Shown piece by piece: positions 1 to 8,557 of a stretch of DNA of 26,635 bases. Made by a program: the position numbers and the translations under genes. The stretch's first letter is position 1; every line of letters begins with the position of its first letter. The notes under the pieces were generated by a model. It was not told the DNA's origin, did no database searches, and saw nothing but the letters and a program-made list of their open reading frames with translations. Origin of the DNA: an uncultured Pedobacter sp. (GTDB taxonomy: Bacteria > Bacteroidota > Bacteroidia > Sphingobacteriales > Sphingobacteriaceae); contig NZ_CAMLHF010000059.1 of NCBI RefSeq assembly GCF_946479715.1, positions 1-26,635 on the forward strand, in the 5' to 3' direction.

Positions 1-31
1 CACGTGGGAGAGTAGGTCGGTGCCAAATCTT
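1..31 (+). rRNA. rrf: 5S ribosomal RNA, 3' end only
   Basis: The first bases match the conserved 3' tail of bacterial 5S rRNA, with the block GGGAGAGTAGGTCGGTGCC close to its end. The rest of the gene, and presumably the 23S and 16S genes, lies to the left outside the window. The 3' boundary near base 31 is placed just before the terminator hairpin and is approximate. This marks the downstream edge of an rRNA operon transcribed left to right. Confidence 0.9.
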
Positions 32-35
32 AATC

Positions 36-66
36 AAAACCCTGTAGAGCAATCTGCAGGGTTTTT
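36..66 (+). terminator. Rho-independent terminator of the rRNA operon
   Basis: A 13-bp stem (36-48 with 53-65, one G-T wobble) closes on a GCAA tetraloop and runs into a T-tract. It starts about five bases after the 5S tail, as expected for an rRNA operon terminator. The GNRA-type loop should add stability. Confidence 0.9.
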
Positions 67-183
67 GTGTTTATACACATTTCTGAAAATCTTCCTTAAA
101 ATCTTAACAATTTCATAATTCTATCTGACCAAATTTCTAATGGTGTATATACATCTTTGCTGATTGAAAATATTTTTAAGTAT

Positions 184-1587
184 ATGAATAGAAGATCACT
201 ATTGAAAGGCGGATTACTTGCCGGTATAAGTATGCCTTTTGTTGGTTTGCATGATGTTATTGCTAAACCGATTGGAGGAGTAAAAAAGGCAAAAAATATC
301 ATCATGATGGTAAGCGATGGCATGAGTACAGGAACACTGAATATGGCCGATTTATATGCAAACCGTACCTTTGGAGTAGGGAGTAAATGGCTCGACCTAT
401 ACAGAGATAGTAAAGCTGTAACGGCTTTAATGGATACGGCTTCGGCAAGTTCAATGGTTACTGATTCAGCAGCTGCCAGTTCATCCTGGGGTGGTGGAAT
501 TAGAGTAAGAAATGGCTCATTAAATGTTGGAATGAGAGGAGAAAAACCTCAGCCAATACTTCAGAAATTTAAGGAGAACGGAAAGAAGGTTGGTTGTGTT
601 ACTACAGTTCCAATTACCCACGCTACACCAGCAGGCTTCTGTGTAAATATAGACAACCGAGATGGACAAGCCTTGATTGCGGAGATGTATTTAGAGCTAA
701 AGTTTGATGTGATGATGGGAGGTGGAAGCAAATATTTTGATTCAAAAAGAAAAGACGGCAGTATTATACCAAAATACCTTACCCAAGGATTTAAGGTTGC
801 AGAAAACCGAGCTGAGATGCTTGCACTTGATAAATTAAAGCCGGTTTTAGGACTGTTTGCTGAAGATGGTTTGCCTTATGAAGTAGATCGGAAAAATGAT
901 CCTGAATTGATGAGAACTGTACCTTCGATAGCTGAGATGACGATAAAGGCTATTGAATTAATGAAAGATCATAAGAATGGTTTTGCATTACAAGTTGAAG
1001 CTGGAAAAGTAGATTGGGCTGCACATTCAAATGATATAGCTGGTTTAATATTTGATCAACTGGCTTTTGATGAAGCGGTTGGGAAAGTAATAGAGTTTGC
1101 TGAAAAGGATGGAGAAACTTTGGTAATCATAACAACAGATCATGGTAATTCTAATCCAGGGCTTTTTTATGCTGATGAAGCCGACAAAAAATTTGACAGC
1201 CTACAGCGCTTTAAGCACAGTAATACCTGGTTGCTCAGTCAATTGAACCAATCATTTAGTGAACAAAAGATTACGGAGATAATTAGGGAAAGTCAAGGAT
1301 TGGAGATGAAACTGGAAGATATAAAATCTTTAGTAGCTCATTTTAAAGATATCCTTCCGGGACAATTATATAATGAGTCGAATCTTCCGTTTTATGAATA
1401 TGGAAAGATTATGGGCAAATATACCGATGTGCAATGGGCTGGAATGAACCATACGGGAGATTACGTGGAGCTAACAATGTTTGGCCCTGGCTCAGAACAG
1501 TTAACGCCTTTCATTAAAAACTATGAACTTCATAATTTTATGTTAAATGCAGCAGAAATGCCGGCGCATTTTTTGGTTAAGGCTTAA
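184..1587 (+). CDS. Alkaline phosphatase, Tat-exported (PhoA family)
   Basis: Metal-dependent phosphomonoesterase that would release phosphate from organic esters outside the cytoplasm; 467 residues, normal for the family. The N-terminus has a twin-arginine signal (NRRSLLKGG, then a hydrophobic stretch to about residue 27), pointing to export of a folded enzyme by Tat. Aligned by eye with E. coli PhoA the active site is complete: D45, nucleophile S95 in VTDSAAAS, T148, R159, E272, D277, H281, D319, H320 and H423. Positions equivalent to E. coli D153 and K328 are His146 and Trp278, a combination I recall from Bacillus-type enzymes. I chose ATG 184 because the Tat motif then sits at the N-terminus; a TTG at 157 is in frame but lies in a possible -7 box (CATCTTTG, 152-159). 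Monocistronic, with its own terminator. Confidence 0.95.
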   Translation: MNRRSLLKGGLLAGISMPFVGLHDVIAKPIGGVKKAKNIIMMVSDGMSTGTLNMADLYANRTFGVGSKWLDLYRDSKAVTALMDTASASSMVTDSAAASSSWGGGIRVRNGSLNVGMRGEKPQPILQKFKENGKKVGCVTTVPITHATPAGFCVNIDNRDGQALIAEMYLELKFDVMMGGGSKYFDSKRKDGSIIPKYLTQGFKVAENRAEMLALDKLKPVLGLFAEDGLPYEVDRKNDPELMRTVPSIAEMTIKAIELMKDHKNGFALQVEAGKVDWAAHSNDIAGLIFDQLAFDEAVGKVIEFAEKDGETLVIITTDHGNSNPGLFYADEADKKFDSLQRFKHSNTWLLSQLNQSFSEQKITEIIRESQGLEMKLEDIKSLVAHFKDILPGQLYNESNLPFYEYGKIMGKYTDVQWAGMNHTGDYVELTMFGPGSEQLTPFIKNYELHNFMLNAAEMPAHFLVKA

Positions 1588-1603
1588 AAGGTCAATTAAA
1601 AAT

Positions 1604-1640
1604 AAAAAAGCCATCTGATAATTATCAGATGGCTTTTTTA
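1604..1640 (+). terminator. Rho-independent terminator after the alkaline phosphatase
   Basis: A nearly perfect 16-bp inverted repeat (1604-1619 with 1624-1639) has the core AGCCATCTGAT, an AATT loop and flanking A and T tracts. It begins 16 bases after the phosphatase stop and separates that gene from the lipoprotein gene. Confidence 0.93.
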
Positions 1641-1682
1641 TTTACTGAAGAATTGCCGTAAATTGAATTAAATATCATTCCT

Positions 1683-2798
1683 ATGAAAAAGCTATCTAAA
1701 TTATGTCTGCTCTCGATGTTCCTTTTTGCTTGTGTATCAACCCAAAAACTATACGAGAAGGGAGAATATGATAAGGCCTTTTATGCTGCAATTAGTGATC
1801 TTAAAAGGAATCCATCCAATTCTGATGCTTTAAAAATTCTTCCCGATGCATACAAAGAAGCCTCGACCAGATATGAACAGGATATTCTGGCAGCGAAAGG
1901 AGGAAAGGGTAGAAAATCGGAACAATTTGCAAATATCTATAACGGTTATTTCTCCCTGCAAAAAATGTACGATGGTTTTAAGAATGCAGGTGTAAAGATA
2001 AGTACTTTCAGTCCCAAAAATTATGAGAACGAATTAAATCAGGCGGCTTTGAGTGCTGCTGAAGCACATTATAGTAGAGGAATTGCGCTGTTGAATAGGC
2101 AAGATCGGGTTAGTGCCCGTAAGGCTTATAATAACTTAAAGCTGGCAGATGAATATGTTCCGGGTTATAAAGACGTGATAGAGAAGAAACAAGAAGCTCA
2201 TGAAGCTGCTATTACCAATGTATTGGTTACTAAGTTTGATCAGCGCTTCGGATATTACTCAATAGATGGAAGCTTCTTTGAAAGAGATATTCTATGGAAC
2301 CTAAATTCAATAGGCAACTCTAGTTATTATGAATTTTATACTGGAAATGAGGGGCAAAATAGAAGAATTGATCAGAATTTAGAACTCTCGATGTATGACA
2401 TCTGGTTCAGCAACCTGGCTACCAATAATTATTCATATAGAGTTTCTAAAAAGATTCCCGTTAAAAGCGATAAAATGGTGGGTAGTACCAGCACTATTAC
2501 TGTTACAGCTACAATAAGTGCTGTAAGACGGATCATAAATTCAAGAGCGGTAATGGATTACCGGATTACAGATGCTCTGTCCAGAAAATTGATTGTGTCT
2601 GACCGAATCCCGGCACAATACACCTGGGAAAGCATCACCGGTAAATACACTGGCGATTCAAGGGCTTTAAGTGCAAAAGACTGGGACATAGTTAGGGGTA
2701 ATTTTAACAACAGACCTGACTATAATGAATTGTACAGAGAACTTACCCGTCAGATCATGACTCAGTTTAACTTCAGGATGCGGGATATCTATCGTTAA
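1683..2798 (+). CDS. Putative lipoprotein with TPR-like N-terminal region
   Basis: 371 residues; I do not recognise a named family. The first 17 residues form a lipoprotein signal (basic start, hydrophobic core, then LFAC with Cys17 as the likely lipidation site), so it probably sits on the periplasmic face of a membrane. Residues about 20-60 (LYEKGEYDKAFYAAISDLKRNP) read like a TPR helix pair, and residues about 120-175 are another helical repeat-like stretch. From about 180 the protein turns to mixed, beta-rich sequence with many Tyr and Asn. No catalytic motif is visible. A scaffold or assembly role would be a guess. It is flanked by terminators on both sides, so it appears to be transcribed alone. 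Confidence 0.88.
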   Translation: MKKLSKLCLLSMFLFACVSTQKLYEKGEYDKAFYAAISDLKRNPSNSDALKILPDAYKEASTRYEQDILAAKGGKGRKSEQFANIYNGYFSLQKMYDGFKNAGVKISTFSPKNYENELNQAALSAAEAHYSRGIALLNRQDRVSARKAYNNLKLADEYVPGYKDVIEKKQEAHEAAITNVLVTKFDQRFGYYSIDGSFFERDILWNLNSIGNSSYYEFYTGNEGQNRRIDQNLELSMYDIWFSNLATNNYSYRVSKKIPVKSDKMVGSTSTITVTATISAVRRIINSRAVMDYRITDALSRKLIVSDRIPAQYTWESITGKYTGDSRALSAKDWDIVRGNFNNRPDYNELYRELTRQIMTQFNFRMRDIYR

Positions 2799-2807
2799 TG
2801 TTCAAAT

Positions 2808-2860
2808 GGGGGGTGTCTAAAAAGAGATGACATCCATATCAATTTAGACACCCCCCTTTA
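2808..2860. terminator. Bidirectional hairpin between convergent genes
   Basis: A perfect 14-bp inverted repeat (2808-2821 with 2843-2856) with a run of six G and the matching six C at its base, and a 21-base loop. It lies between the stop of the plus-strand lipoprotein (2798) and the stop of the minus-strand BON-like/SH3b gene (2867). The T-run is short on either side (TTTA after the plus arm), so termination is likely but less canonical than in the neighbouring examples. Confidence 0.75.
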
Positions 2861-2866
2861 GTGTGA

Positions 2867-3286
2867 TCAAAGCGGTGTCAGGTATTGCGTATAGGAATAT
2901 CCTGCAGCTCCATTATCAGTTTTAATTTCCCACCATTGATCATTTGCTTTGCTAACCAGCGTAACCACTTCATGCCTGGCTGCTTTGCCTACAATATCAG
3001 CATCGGTACTAGGACCACTACGAATATTTAAGTTAGAGCTGTTGGTTGTTACTTTTAGTTTTGAACCTTCTGTAACACCAGCTATACTATTGATATTCAT
3101 TACTAAATCGCCAGAAGAGTAATTGGGATCGAGGCGTTCATAAGTATCCCAAAGTTGTTGCTTTATTGAACCACTGGCATCGCCATCAATATATAGCACA
3201 CCTTCCTGCTCACGTACATTTAGGTTGTTTACCCCCTGTGCAGTAGCAGTGTCTATCAATTCTTTATATTTTTCTTGTAAAGCCAT
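2867..3286 (-). CDS. BON-like plus SH3b domain protein, no signal peptide
   Basis: 139 residues in two parts. Residues about 1-68 resemble the BON-like fold (alpha-beta pattern with GVLYIDGDASGSIKQQLW and a closing VMNINSIAG strand). Residues about 75-138 are a bacterial SH3 domain with the hallmark LNIRSGPSTDADIVG, then VTLVSKANDQWWEIKT and a GYSYTQYL end. There is no signal peptide or membrane segment, so it should be cytoplasmic unless exported by another route. The layout recalls E. coli YgaU/Kbp (BON-LysM, a cytoplasmic K+ binder), with SH3b instead of LysM; that link is inference. A good AGGAG ribosome-binding site precedes ATG 3286. It follows the double-BON lipoprotein gene by 18 bases on the same strand, so the two are probably co-transcribed. 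Confidence 0.85.
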   Translation of the reverse strand: MALQEKYKELIDTATAQGVNNLNVREQEGVLYIDGDASGSIKQQLWDTYERLDPNYSSGDLVMNINSIAGVTEGSKLKVTTNSSNLNIRSGPSTDADIVGKAARHEVVTLVSKANDQWWEIKTDNGAAGYSYTQYLTPL

Positions 3287-3304
3287 TTTATATATCTCCT
3301 TTAA

Positions 3305-3805
3305 CTATTTAATAACCAGTTGTGAATTGTCTACTTTTTTAGGTTTCAACGCATTTAAAGCCATCATCAATTTCTGGAGATTTGCTTTTTGGATTTCACC
3401 CTTTAATGTAACTACGCCATCATTTACCGTTGCAGTTACTGTGGGGAAGTCTTTTGTCGCATCCTTAACGGCATTGGTAAGCACATCAGTAGCGGCTACA
3501 GCTACGCTCGGAGCTTCAGGCACAATGGTCAGATTGTTTACAACAGATTTAACCCCTGCAACACCTGCAACCCTTTTATCGATGTCTGCTTTAGTTGCAT
3601 CATCAGGAACGTGTCCTGATATTGTTGCTACGCCTTTTTCAACAGTTACAGCCGGTTCGGCTATGTGCGGATTTGAGAGTAGTGCTGTTTCCACTGCTGC
3701 TTTTATAGCATCATCTGTTGGGCCACTTTTGCAGCTTGTAAATGTGGTTCCCAAGATTAGAAGGGCAACCAAGAGCGCGGTTGTTTTCATTGTCAGATTT
3801 TTCAT
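3305..3805 (-). CDS. Lipoprotein with two BON domains
   Basis: 166 residues. A lipoprotein signal ends in FTSC (Cys25). Two BON-type modules follow: about residues 29-95 (VTVEKGVATISGHVPDD, then VAGVKSVVNNLTIV) and about 100-165 (TVTATVNDGVVTLKGEIQ). BON domains are small lipid- or surface-binding modules found in OsmY-like envelope stress proteins; two per chain is the OsmY arrangement. The protein should be lipid-anchored in the periplasm or outer membrane. A second in-frame ATG at codon 6 could also serve as start; both give a workable signal. It is first in a likely two-gene unit with the BON-like/SH3b gene. Its promoter should lie in the 192-base gap shared with the divergent oxygenase gene, where I see no convincing -7 box on this strand. 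Confidence 0.9.
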   Translation of the reverse strand: MKNLTMKTTALLVALLILGTTFTSCKSGPTDDAIKAAVETALLSNPHIAEPAVTVEKGVATISGHVPDDATKADIDKRVAGVAGVKSVVNNLTIVPEAPSVAVAATDVLTNAVKDATKDFPTVTATVNDGVVTLKGEIQKANLQKLMMALNALKPKKVDNSQLVIK

Positions 3806-3997
3806 ACGGTTTTATATTTTGGTTTTAAGTTTGGTTGATGCATCTATTCGCCTTATATAAAGAAAGATAGCACACCATACCTAAAGGGAAAACAATGATC
3901 AAAAGAAATTGTTTTATCAGCTGAAATTAAATCAAGTGATGGGAAATATTATATGCGGTTTTGCCGTATCTTGGTTAAGTCAAACATTAATATTTTT

Positions 3998-5176
3998 ATG
4001 GATTTATGCTTAAAAAAGTTTTGGAAAGAGGGTAGCGGAAGGCAGTTAGCTGAATGGTCAGGAGCTGAACTTAATCTTAATATCCCAAATAACTTTGTGG
4101 AGCTGGCCACTAAATATGATGTTTTGGGCGATGAAGCAGTGAAGGAAGTATTTAATGGAAGAAGTTTTGGTGAAGCCTATGCATATGTTACACAATTATC
4201 TAAAAATAAGGTTCTTGAGGGTGATGATTTGCCGGGTAACTTAAAGAGAATGTTTTTAAATATGCAGGAGAAACCTGCCTGGGTAAATGATGACTTAATA
4301 AAAACGGGCTGCAATTTATGTATGCGTAGCGGAACTAATGCACTTATCGCTTTGAGAGACTATAGTCTTATGAGTGGTTATGATTATGCTTATTTAAATA
4401 AGGCGCTAATATATACTGGAGCCCTGAAAAAGGGGCCTGCTAAAAGAATAACCGATACGCTGGATTTTTGGGTACATGTTACACGTGATAAAGCCTTGGA
4501 AATTAATGGACTTGGCTACCAGTATATTGCCAGAACGAGAATGATACATTCTTTTTCAAGGTTAATGATCAAAGAGAAATATGCAGATTGGAACAAAGAA
4601 AAATGGGGTGAACCAATTAATTTTGGTGATATGGTTGCCACTAATATCGGCTTCAGCCTTTTTTATCTTCATGGGCTTCATAAATTAGGCATGCACATCT
4701 CCGAGAATGAAGAGCTGGGAGTTTTTCACCTTTGGAAATATGTTGGATATTTATTGGGAATCCCGGAGAGCTACCTGCCAAATAATAAAAAGGAAGCCAC
4801 AGAAATGTTCTATTTATGGACGGATACACAAGTTTCTGCAGACGAAGATTCCGTGATGCTTGCCCAAGCCTTGGAAAATGAATCTATTGCGTCTAATATT
4901 TTTAAGAAAGCGTATCAAAAGAATTTCATTAAGTACCTTCATACTTGCTATGTTCGCTTTTTAATTGATGAAGAGACATGTAATAGACTTCAGATTTCTA
5001 AAATTAAGATGTATTCTCTTTTCCCGATATTTAGAAAATTGCGCAACAAGCTTTTGCAAAAAATGACCAGCATGAGCAGTAAAAACTATCAGCGGGCTGT
5101 ATACATGGGTAATATCCTTCAGACAAAAATTTCTGAAGAGTATTTAAAAGCAGATAGTAACATCCATTCCAAATAA
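3998..5176 (+). CDS. MpaB/rubber-oxygenase (DUF2236) family protein
   Basis: 392 residues from ATG 3998. The family covers the fungal MpaB oxygenase and the bacterial latex-clearing protein Lcp, which are b-type haem enzymes that cleave C=C bonds of isoprenoid chains. Family features visible: ALIYTGALKKGPAKRI (residues about 136-151), R181-M-I-H184, where the His matches the proximal haem ligand of Lcp, and the C-terminal block HLWKYVGYLLGIPESYLP (about 244-261). There is no signal peptide, so the protein is probably cytoplasmic. An in-frame ATG at 3953 would add 15 residues not typical of the family, and a weak -7-like box (TATCTTGG, 3967-3974) lies between the two, so I prefer the shorter form. 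The substrate is unknown and no neighbour suggests one. Confidence 0.85.
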   Translation: MDLCLKKFWKEGSGRQLAEWSGAELNLNIPNNFVELATKYDVLGDEAVKEVFNGRSFGEAYAYVTQLSKNKVLEGDDLPGNLKRMFLNMQEKPAWVNDDLIKTGCNLCMRSGTNALIALRDYSLMSGYDYAYLNKALIYTGALKKGPAKRITDTLDFWVHVTRDKALEINGLGYQYIARTRMIHSFSRLMIKEKYADWNKEKWGEPINFGDMVATNIGFSLFYLHGLHKLGMHISENEELGVFHLWKYVGYLLGIPESYLPNNKKEATEMFYLWTDTQVSADEDSVMLAQALENESIASNIFKKAYQKNFIKYLHTCYVRFLIDEETCNRLQISKIKMYSLFPIFRKLRNKLLQKMTSMSSKNYQRAVYMGNILQTKISEEYLKADSNIHSK

Positions 5177-5323
5177 AATATAGCTTTTCAGTTCTCGTGA
5201 TTTTCCAAAAAGTTTAAAAGATTAATCATTTATATCATTTAAAACTAGGAAAAGCTAATTCATTATGTCAAAAAGTATAAATATAAGTGCCTTTTGGTAA
5301 AATGGAAATTATTGGCCAATGCT

Positions 5324-5331
5324 TAGGTTTG
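5324..5331 (+). promoter_or_regulatory. Possible -7 box of the sus operon promoter
   Basis: TAGGTTTG fits the Bacteroidota -7 consensus TAnnTTTG. No good -33 TTTG lies at the usual 19-21-base distance (TTTTG at 5292-5296 is too far, and ATTGG at 5311 too near). It would give a 5' leader of roughly 80 bases before the SusC start, which is plausible. An imperfect inverted repeat follows at 5343-5367. Evidence is a motif match only. Confidence 0.35.
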
Positions 5332-5416
5332 TTTTAGTCAATAGAGTGAGTAAGACCTTACAACTCTTTACCTCAATTCTATTATAACCTAAATATAAAC
5401 CAAATCTAAACAAGTT

Positions 5417-8400
5417 ATGAAAAGGAAAAGATTGCTTTTTTTTATCAGAAGGGGCGGATCATGCCTGGTTATGTCTTTGATATTCTATTTACCAGCACAT
5501 TCAAAGACATTCACAAAAGAAAATTTATATGGATTCTATGTCCAGCAGCAAGGGGTTATTTCAGGTAAGGTGGTAGATCTTCAGGATGGAAAGCCATTAA
5601 CCGGAGTTACGGTTGCTGTAAAAGGTACAAATCAGAAAACAACTACTAATAACGAGGGAAATTATCAGTTAACAGCAGCATCCTCTGCTGTGTTGGTTTT
5701 CTCATCTGTGGGGTATCAAACCAAAGAAATTCCGGCAAATGACAGATCTGTTATTAACGTTCAGATGGAATCTGCTAGTGAAAAATTAAATGAAGTAGTA
5801 GTTGTAAGTTATGGAACACAAAATAAAAGAGAAGTTACAGGGGCCGTTAGCCAGCTAAACACGAGCGAGGTTAAAGACATGCCGGTAGCTAACATCGGTC
5901 AGAAATTACAAGGGAAATTTGCTGGCGTTCAAATCGCAAACAACTCTGGAGCTCCTGGTGCAAATATGTCATTTAGAATAAGAGGAGCTGCTTCGATCAA
6001 CGCAGGAAATAATCCACTAATTGTAATTGATGGATTTCCATCCACCAGTGGACTTGAAACTATAAGTCCGGACGAAATAGCAAGTATTACCGTATTAAAG
6101 GATGCTTCTGCCTCTTCTTTATATGGCTCAAGAGCTTCGAATGGAGTGATTCTTGTTACTACAAAACAAGCCAAAAGTGGACAAAAAAGTATCGAACTTA
6201 GCTCGTATGCAGGCTTGGTAAGGGTATCTGACAGAGGAAAACCTGATTTGATGAATGCACCCGAGTTTGCTCAATTTAAGAAAGAATATTATGAAGATGC
6301 TGCCCGTTATGAGGGCTATACCGGCGGAGTACCGGAGGTGTATCAGAACCCGCAACAATATGGGGCAAATTCAGGTACCAATTGGTATGACGTTTTATTG
6401 AGGGATGCAATTACTCAAGATTATAACCTATCCTTATCGTCAGGTGGAACAGATCTGAAATCAACTATTAATCTTAACTATAATAAGCAAGAAGGGGTAA
6501 TCTTAAATACTTTTGCAAACCGATTAAGTGGCAGAACTAATAACATTTACACTGCTACAGACAAACTAACTATTGGATTTAATCTGTCAGGTACTTACCG
6601 ACGTAATCAGGTTACTCCCGGACTTGATAATGGGCGCGCTATTATTCAGCAGGCCTTCTTAATGGATCCAACTTTAAACTACAAAAATCCGGATGGTAGT
6701 TATCCACTTAGCTTTTCGCAACCTGGTATGTTTGCGAATCCCAATTTTTACCTGGTTTTAACTCAAAGGGTTAATCCTTCGGAGCAAACAACGGTTTTGG
6801 CCAATGCTTTTGCTTCGTATAAGATTATTCCGGGATTAGAATATAAAATTAGTTTGAATGGCAATACTGAGAGTGCAATTAACAGGTCGTTTACGCCATC
6901 AACAGCTCAGGGTGGTTTAGGGGGCGCCCCACCTCAGCCCGCTACAGGAAGCTACGGTACCAATAGATTCTTAAATGTACTGGCCGAAAATACCCTTACT
7001 TACCAGAAAACCTTCAACGAAAAACACAATCTGGATGCATTTGTGGGTTATACCTTTCAAAAATTCAAATCAGAGAACAGTAATATTCAGGCTTCAGAAT
7101 TTCCAGATGATAATGTTCAATGGATAAATGCCGCAACTACAAGAATAGGGACTGCAGGAATTACAGAATCCTCATTATTATCATATATAGGTCGTTTAAA
7201 CTATAATTACGACAACAAATATTTGATTTCACTGGCTTTTAGAAGAGATGGTTCTTCAAGGTTTGGATCTGATAATAAATATGGAAATTTTCCTTCAATA
7301 TCAGTAGGCTGGGTAGCCTCGGATGAAAAGTTTATGAAAGAACAGGATAAAATAAGCTTCTTGAAATTCCGTGCAAGTTATGGTAAAGTGGGCAATAACA
7401 ATATTGGAGATTATACCTATCTGGCTGCTGTAAATTCTGATAATTATGTGTTTGGAAACCAGGTTACGCCAGGTAAATCTCTTAACGGGATTGGCAATTC
7501 GCTTCTTACCTGGGAAACTACATCTAGTTTTGATGCTGGTCTTGACCTTGGACTTTTTAATGACCGATTTAGAGTAACCTACGATTACTATTGGAAAAAA
7601 ACAGATGGACTGCTTTATAACGTAGACATCCCAGTTCAATCGGGATTTAACAGTATTACATCGAACATTGGTCGTTTTGATTTCTGGGGGCATGAGCTGA
7701 GTTTGGAATCAAGAAATCTTGATGGCGAATTAAAATGGACCACTGGTTTTAACATTTCATTTGATCGAAACAAGGTAATTAAATTAGGTACAAACAATGC
7801 ACCTATTGGTGGATATAGCCTTTATTGGGACGACAACAGAACCGCTGTAGGTAATCCAATCGGAATGTTTTATGGATATATCAATACCGGTGTATATATG
7901 ACCCAGGAAGAATTTGATACCCAGCCTCATGGCGCAACTTCTATGGTGGGTACAGCAAGATTTAAAGACATCAGCGGACCTGATGGCGTTCCTGATGGTA
8001 TAATAGATGAAAATGACAGAACATACATCGGTAATCCAAACCCTGATTTTACTTACGGATTAACAAACAGGTTTAGTTATAAAAACCTGGATCTAAGTAT
8101 TGTTATTGCAGGTTCTGTAGGAAATGAAATAGCTGATGATGCTTTTCAATCTACCGAAAATCTGGATGGTGTGTTTAATGTAAGAAAAGGCGTAGCTAAT
8201 AGGTGGCGCTCTATAGAAAATCCAGGAGATGGGATTTATCCTAGAACAAGAACCGGTACTACTGCCGACTTCCGGAATTTTACTTCCAGACAGGTATTTA
8301 GTGCTACTTATTTAGCAGTTAAAAACATAACACTGGGGTATAAGCTACCTTTTAAACCCAATGAGTATATCAAAAATGCCAGGGTATATTTCAGTACCCA

Positions 8401-8542
8401 AAACCCTTTAATCTTTACTAAATATCCGGGAATGAATCCTGAAGCAGGTATGTCCGGACTTAATGGTTTAAGTCAGGGGCGTGACTTTACTTCTTATCCA
8501 ATCTCTCAGATTTTTACGCTGGGACTTAACGTAGGCTTTTAA
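5417..8542 (+). CDS. SusC/RagA-type TonB-linked outer-membrane transporter
   Basis: 1041 residues, typical for SusC-type TonB-dependent transporters, which carry oligosaccharides or peptides across the outer membrane beneath a SusD lid. Order of parts: signal peptide (about 1-29, with a strongly basic start), a CarboxypepD_reg-like domain (about 47-117, GKVVDLQDGKPLTGVTV), the plug from about 125 (EVVVVSYGTQNKREVTGAVS, later FRIRGAASI and PLIVIDGFPS), then a barrel rich in Tyr and Asn ending in a short strand with a terminal Phe (FTLGLNVGF). There is no extra N-terminal STN domain, so it is not the kind that signals to an anti-sigma factor. The susD gene follows after 15 bases, clearly the same operon. 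Substrate is unproven; the downstream GH78-like gene hints at a rhamnose-containing glycan. Confidence 0.96.
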   Translation: MKRKRLLFFIRRGGSCLVMSLIFYLPAHSKTFTKENLYGFYVQQQGVISGKVVDLQDGKPLTGVTVAVKGTNQKTTTNNEGNYQLTAASSAVLVFSSVGYQTKEIPANDRSVINVQMESASEKLNEVVVVSYGTQNKREVTGAVSQLNTSEVKDMPVANIGQKLQGKFAGVQIANNSGAPGANMSFRIRGAASINAGNNPLIVIDGFPSTSGLETISPDEIASITVLKDASASSLYGSRASNGVILVTTKQAKSGQKSIELSSYAGLVRVSDRGKPDLMNAPEFAQFKKEYYEDAARYEGYTGGVPEVYQNPQQYGANSGTNWYDVLLRDAITQDYNLSLSSGGTDLKSTINLNYNKQEGVILNTFANRLSGRTNNIYTATDKLTIGFNLSGTYRRNQVTPGLDNGRAIIQQAFLMDPTLNYKNPDGSYPLSFSQPGMFANPNFYLVLTQRVNPSEQTTVLANAFASYKIIPGLEYKISLNGNTESAINRSFTPSTAQGGLGGAPPQPATGSYGTNRFLNVLAENTLTYQKTFNEKHNLDAFVGYTFQKFKSENSNIQASEFPDDNVQWINAATTRIGTAGITESSLLSYIGRLNYNYDNKYLISLAFRRDGSSRFGSDNKYGNFPSISVGWVASDEKFMKEQDKISFLKFRASYGKVGNNNIGDYTYLAAVNSDNYVFGNQVTPGKSLNGIGNSLLTWETTSSFDAGLDLGLFNDRFRVTYDYYWKKTDGLLYNVDIPVQSGFNSITSNIGRFDFWGHELSLESRNLDGELKWTTGFNISFDRNKVIKLGTNNAPIGGYSLYWDDNRTAVGNPIGMFYGYINTGVYMTQEEFDTQPHGATSMVGTARFKDISGPDGVPDGIIDENDRTYIGNPNPDFTYGLTNRFSYKNLDLSIVIAGSVGNEIADDAFQSTENLDGVFNVRKGVANRWRSIENPGDGIYPRTRTGTTADFRNFTSRQVFSATYLAVKNITLGYKLPFKPNEYIKNARVYFSTQNPLIFTKYPGMNPEAGMSGLNGLSQGRDFTSYPISQIFTLGLNVGF

Positions 8543-8557
8543 TCTAGAAAAATAATC

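Noticed and set aside
157..183. TTG start nine codons upstream of the alkaline phosphatase ATG
   Set aside because: It would bury the twin-arginine motif ten residues further in, and the TTG forms part of a possible -7 box. ATG 184 gives a standard Tat signal.
3225..3860. 211-codon open frame on the plus strand over the BON genes
   Set aside because: It is antisense to two clear BON-domain genes with signal peptide, lipobox and a good ribosome-binding site. Its product is low-complexity Ser/Thr/Ala/Val sequence, as expected of an antisense frame.
7301..7693. 130-codon minus-strand frame inside the SusC gene
   Set aside because: It lies wholly within a well-conserved transporter gene and shows no domain or initiation signal.
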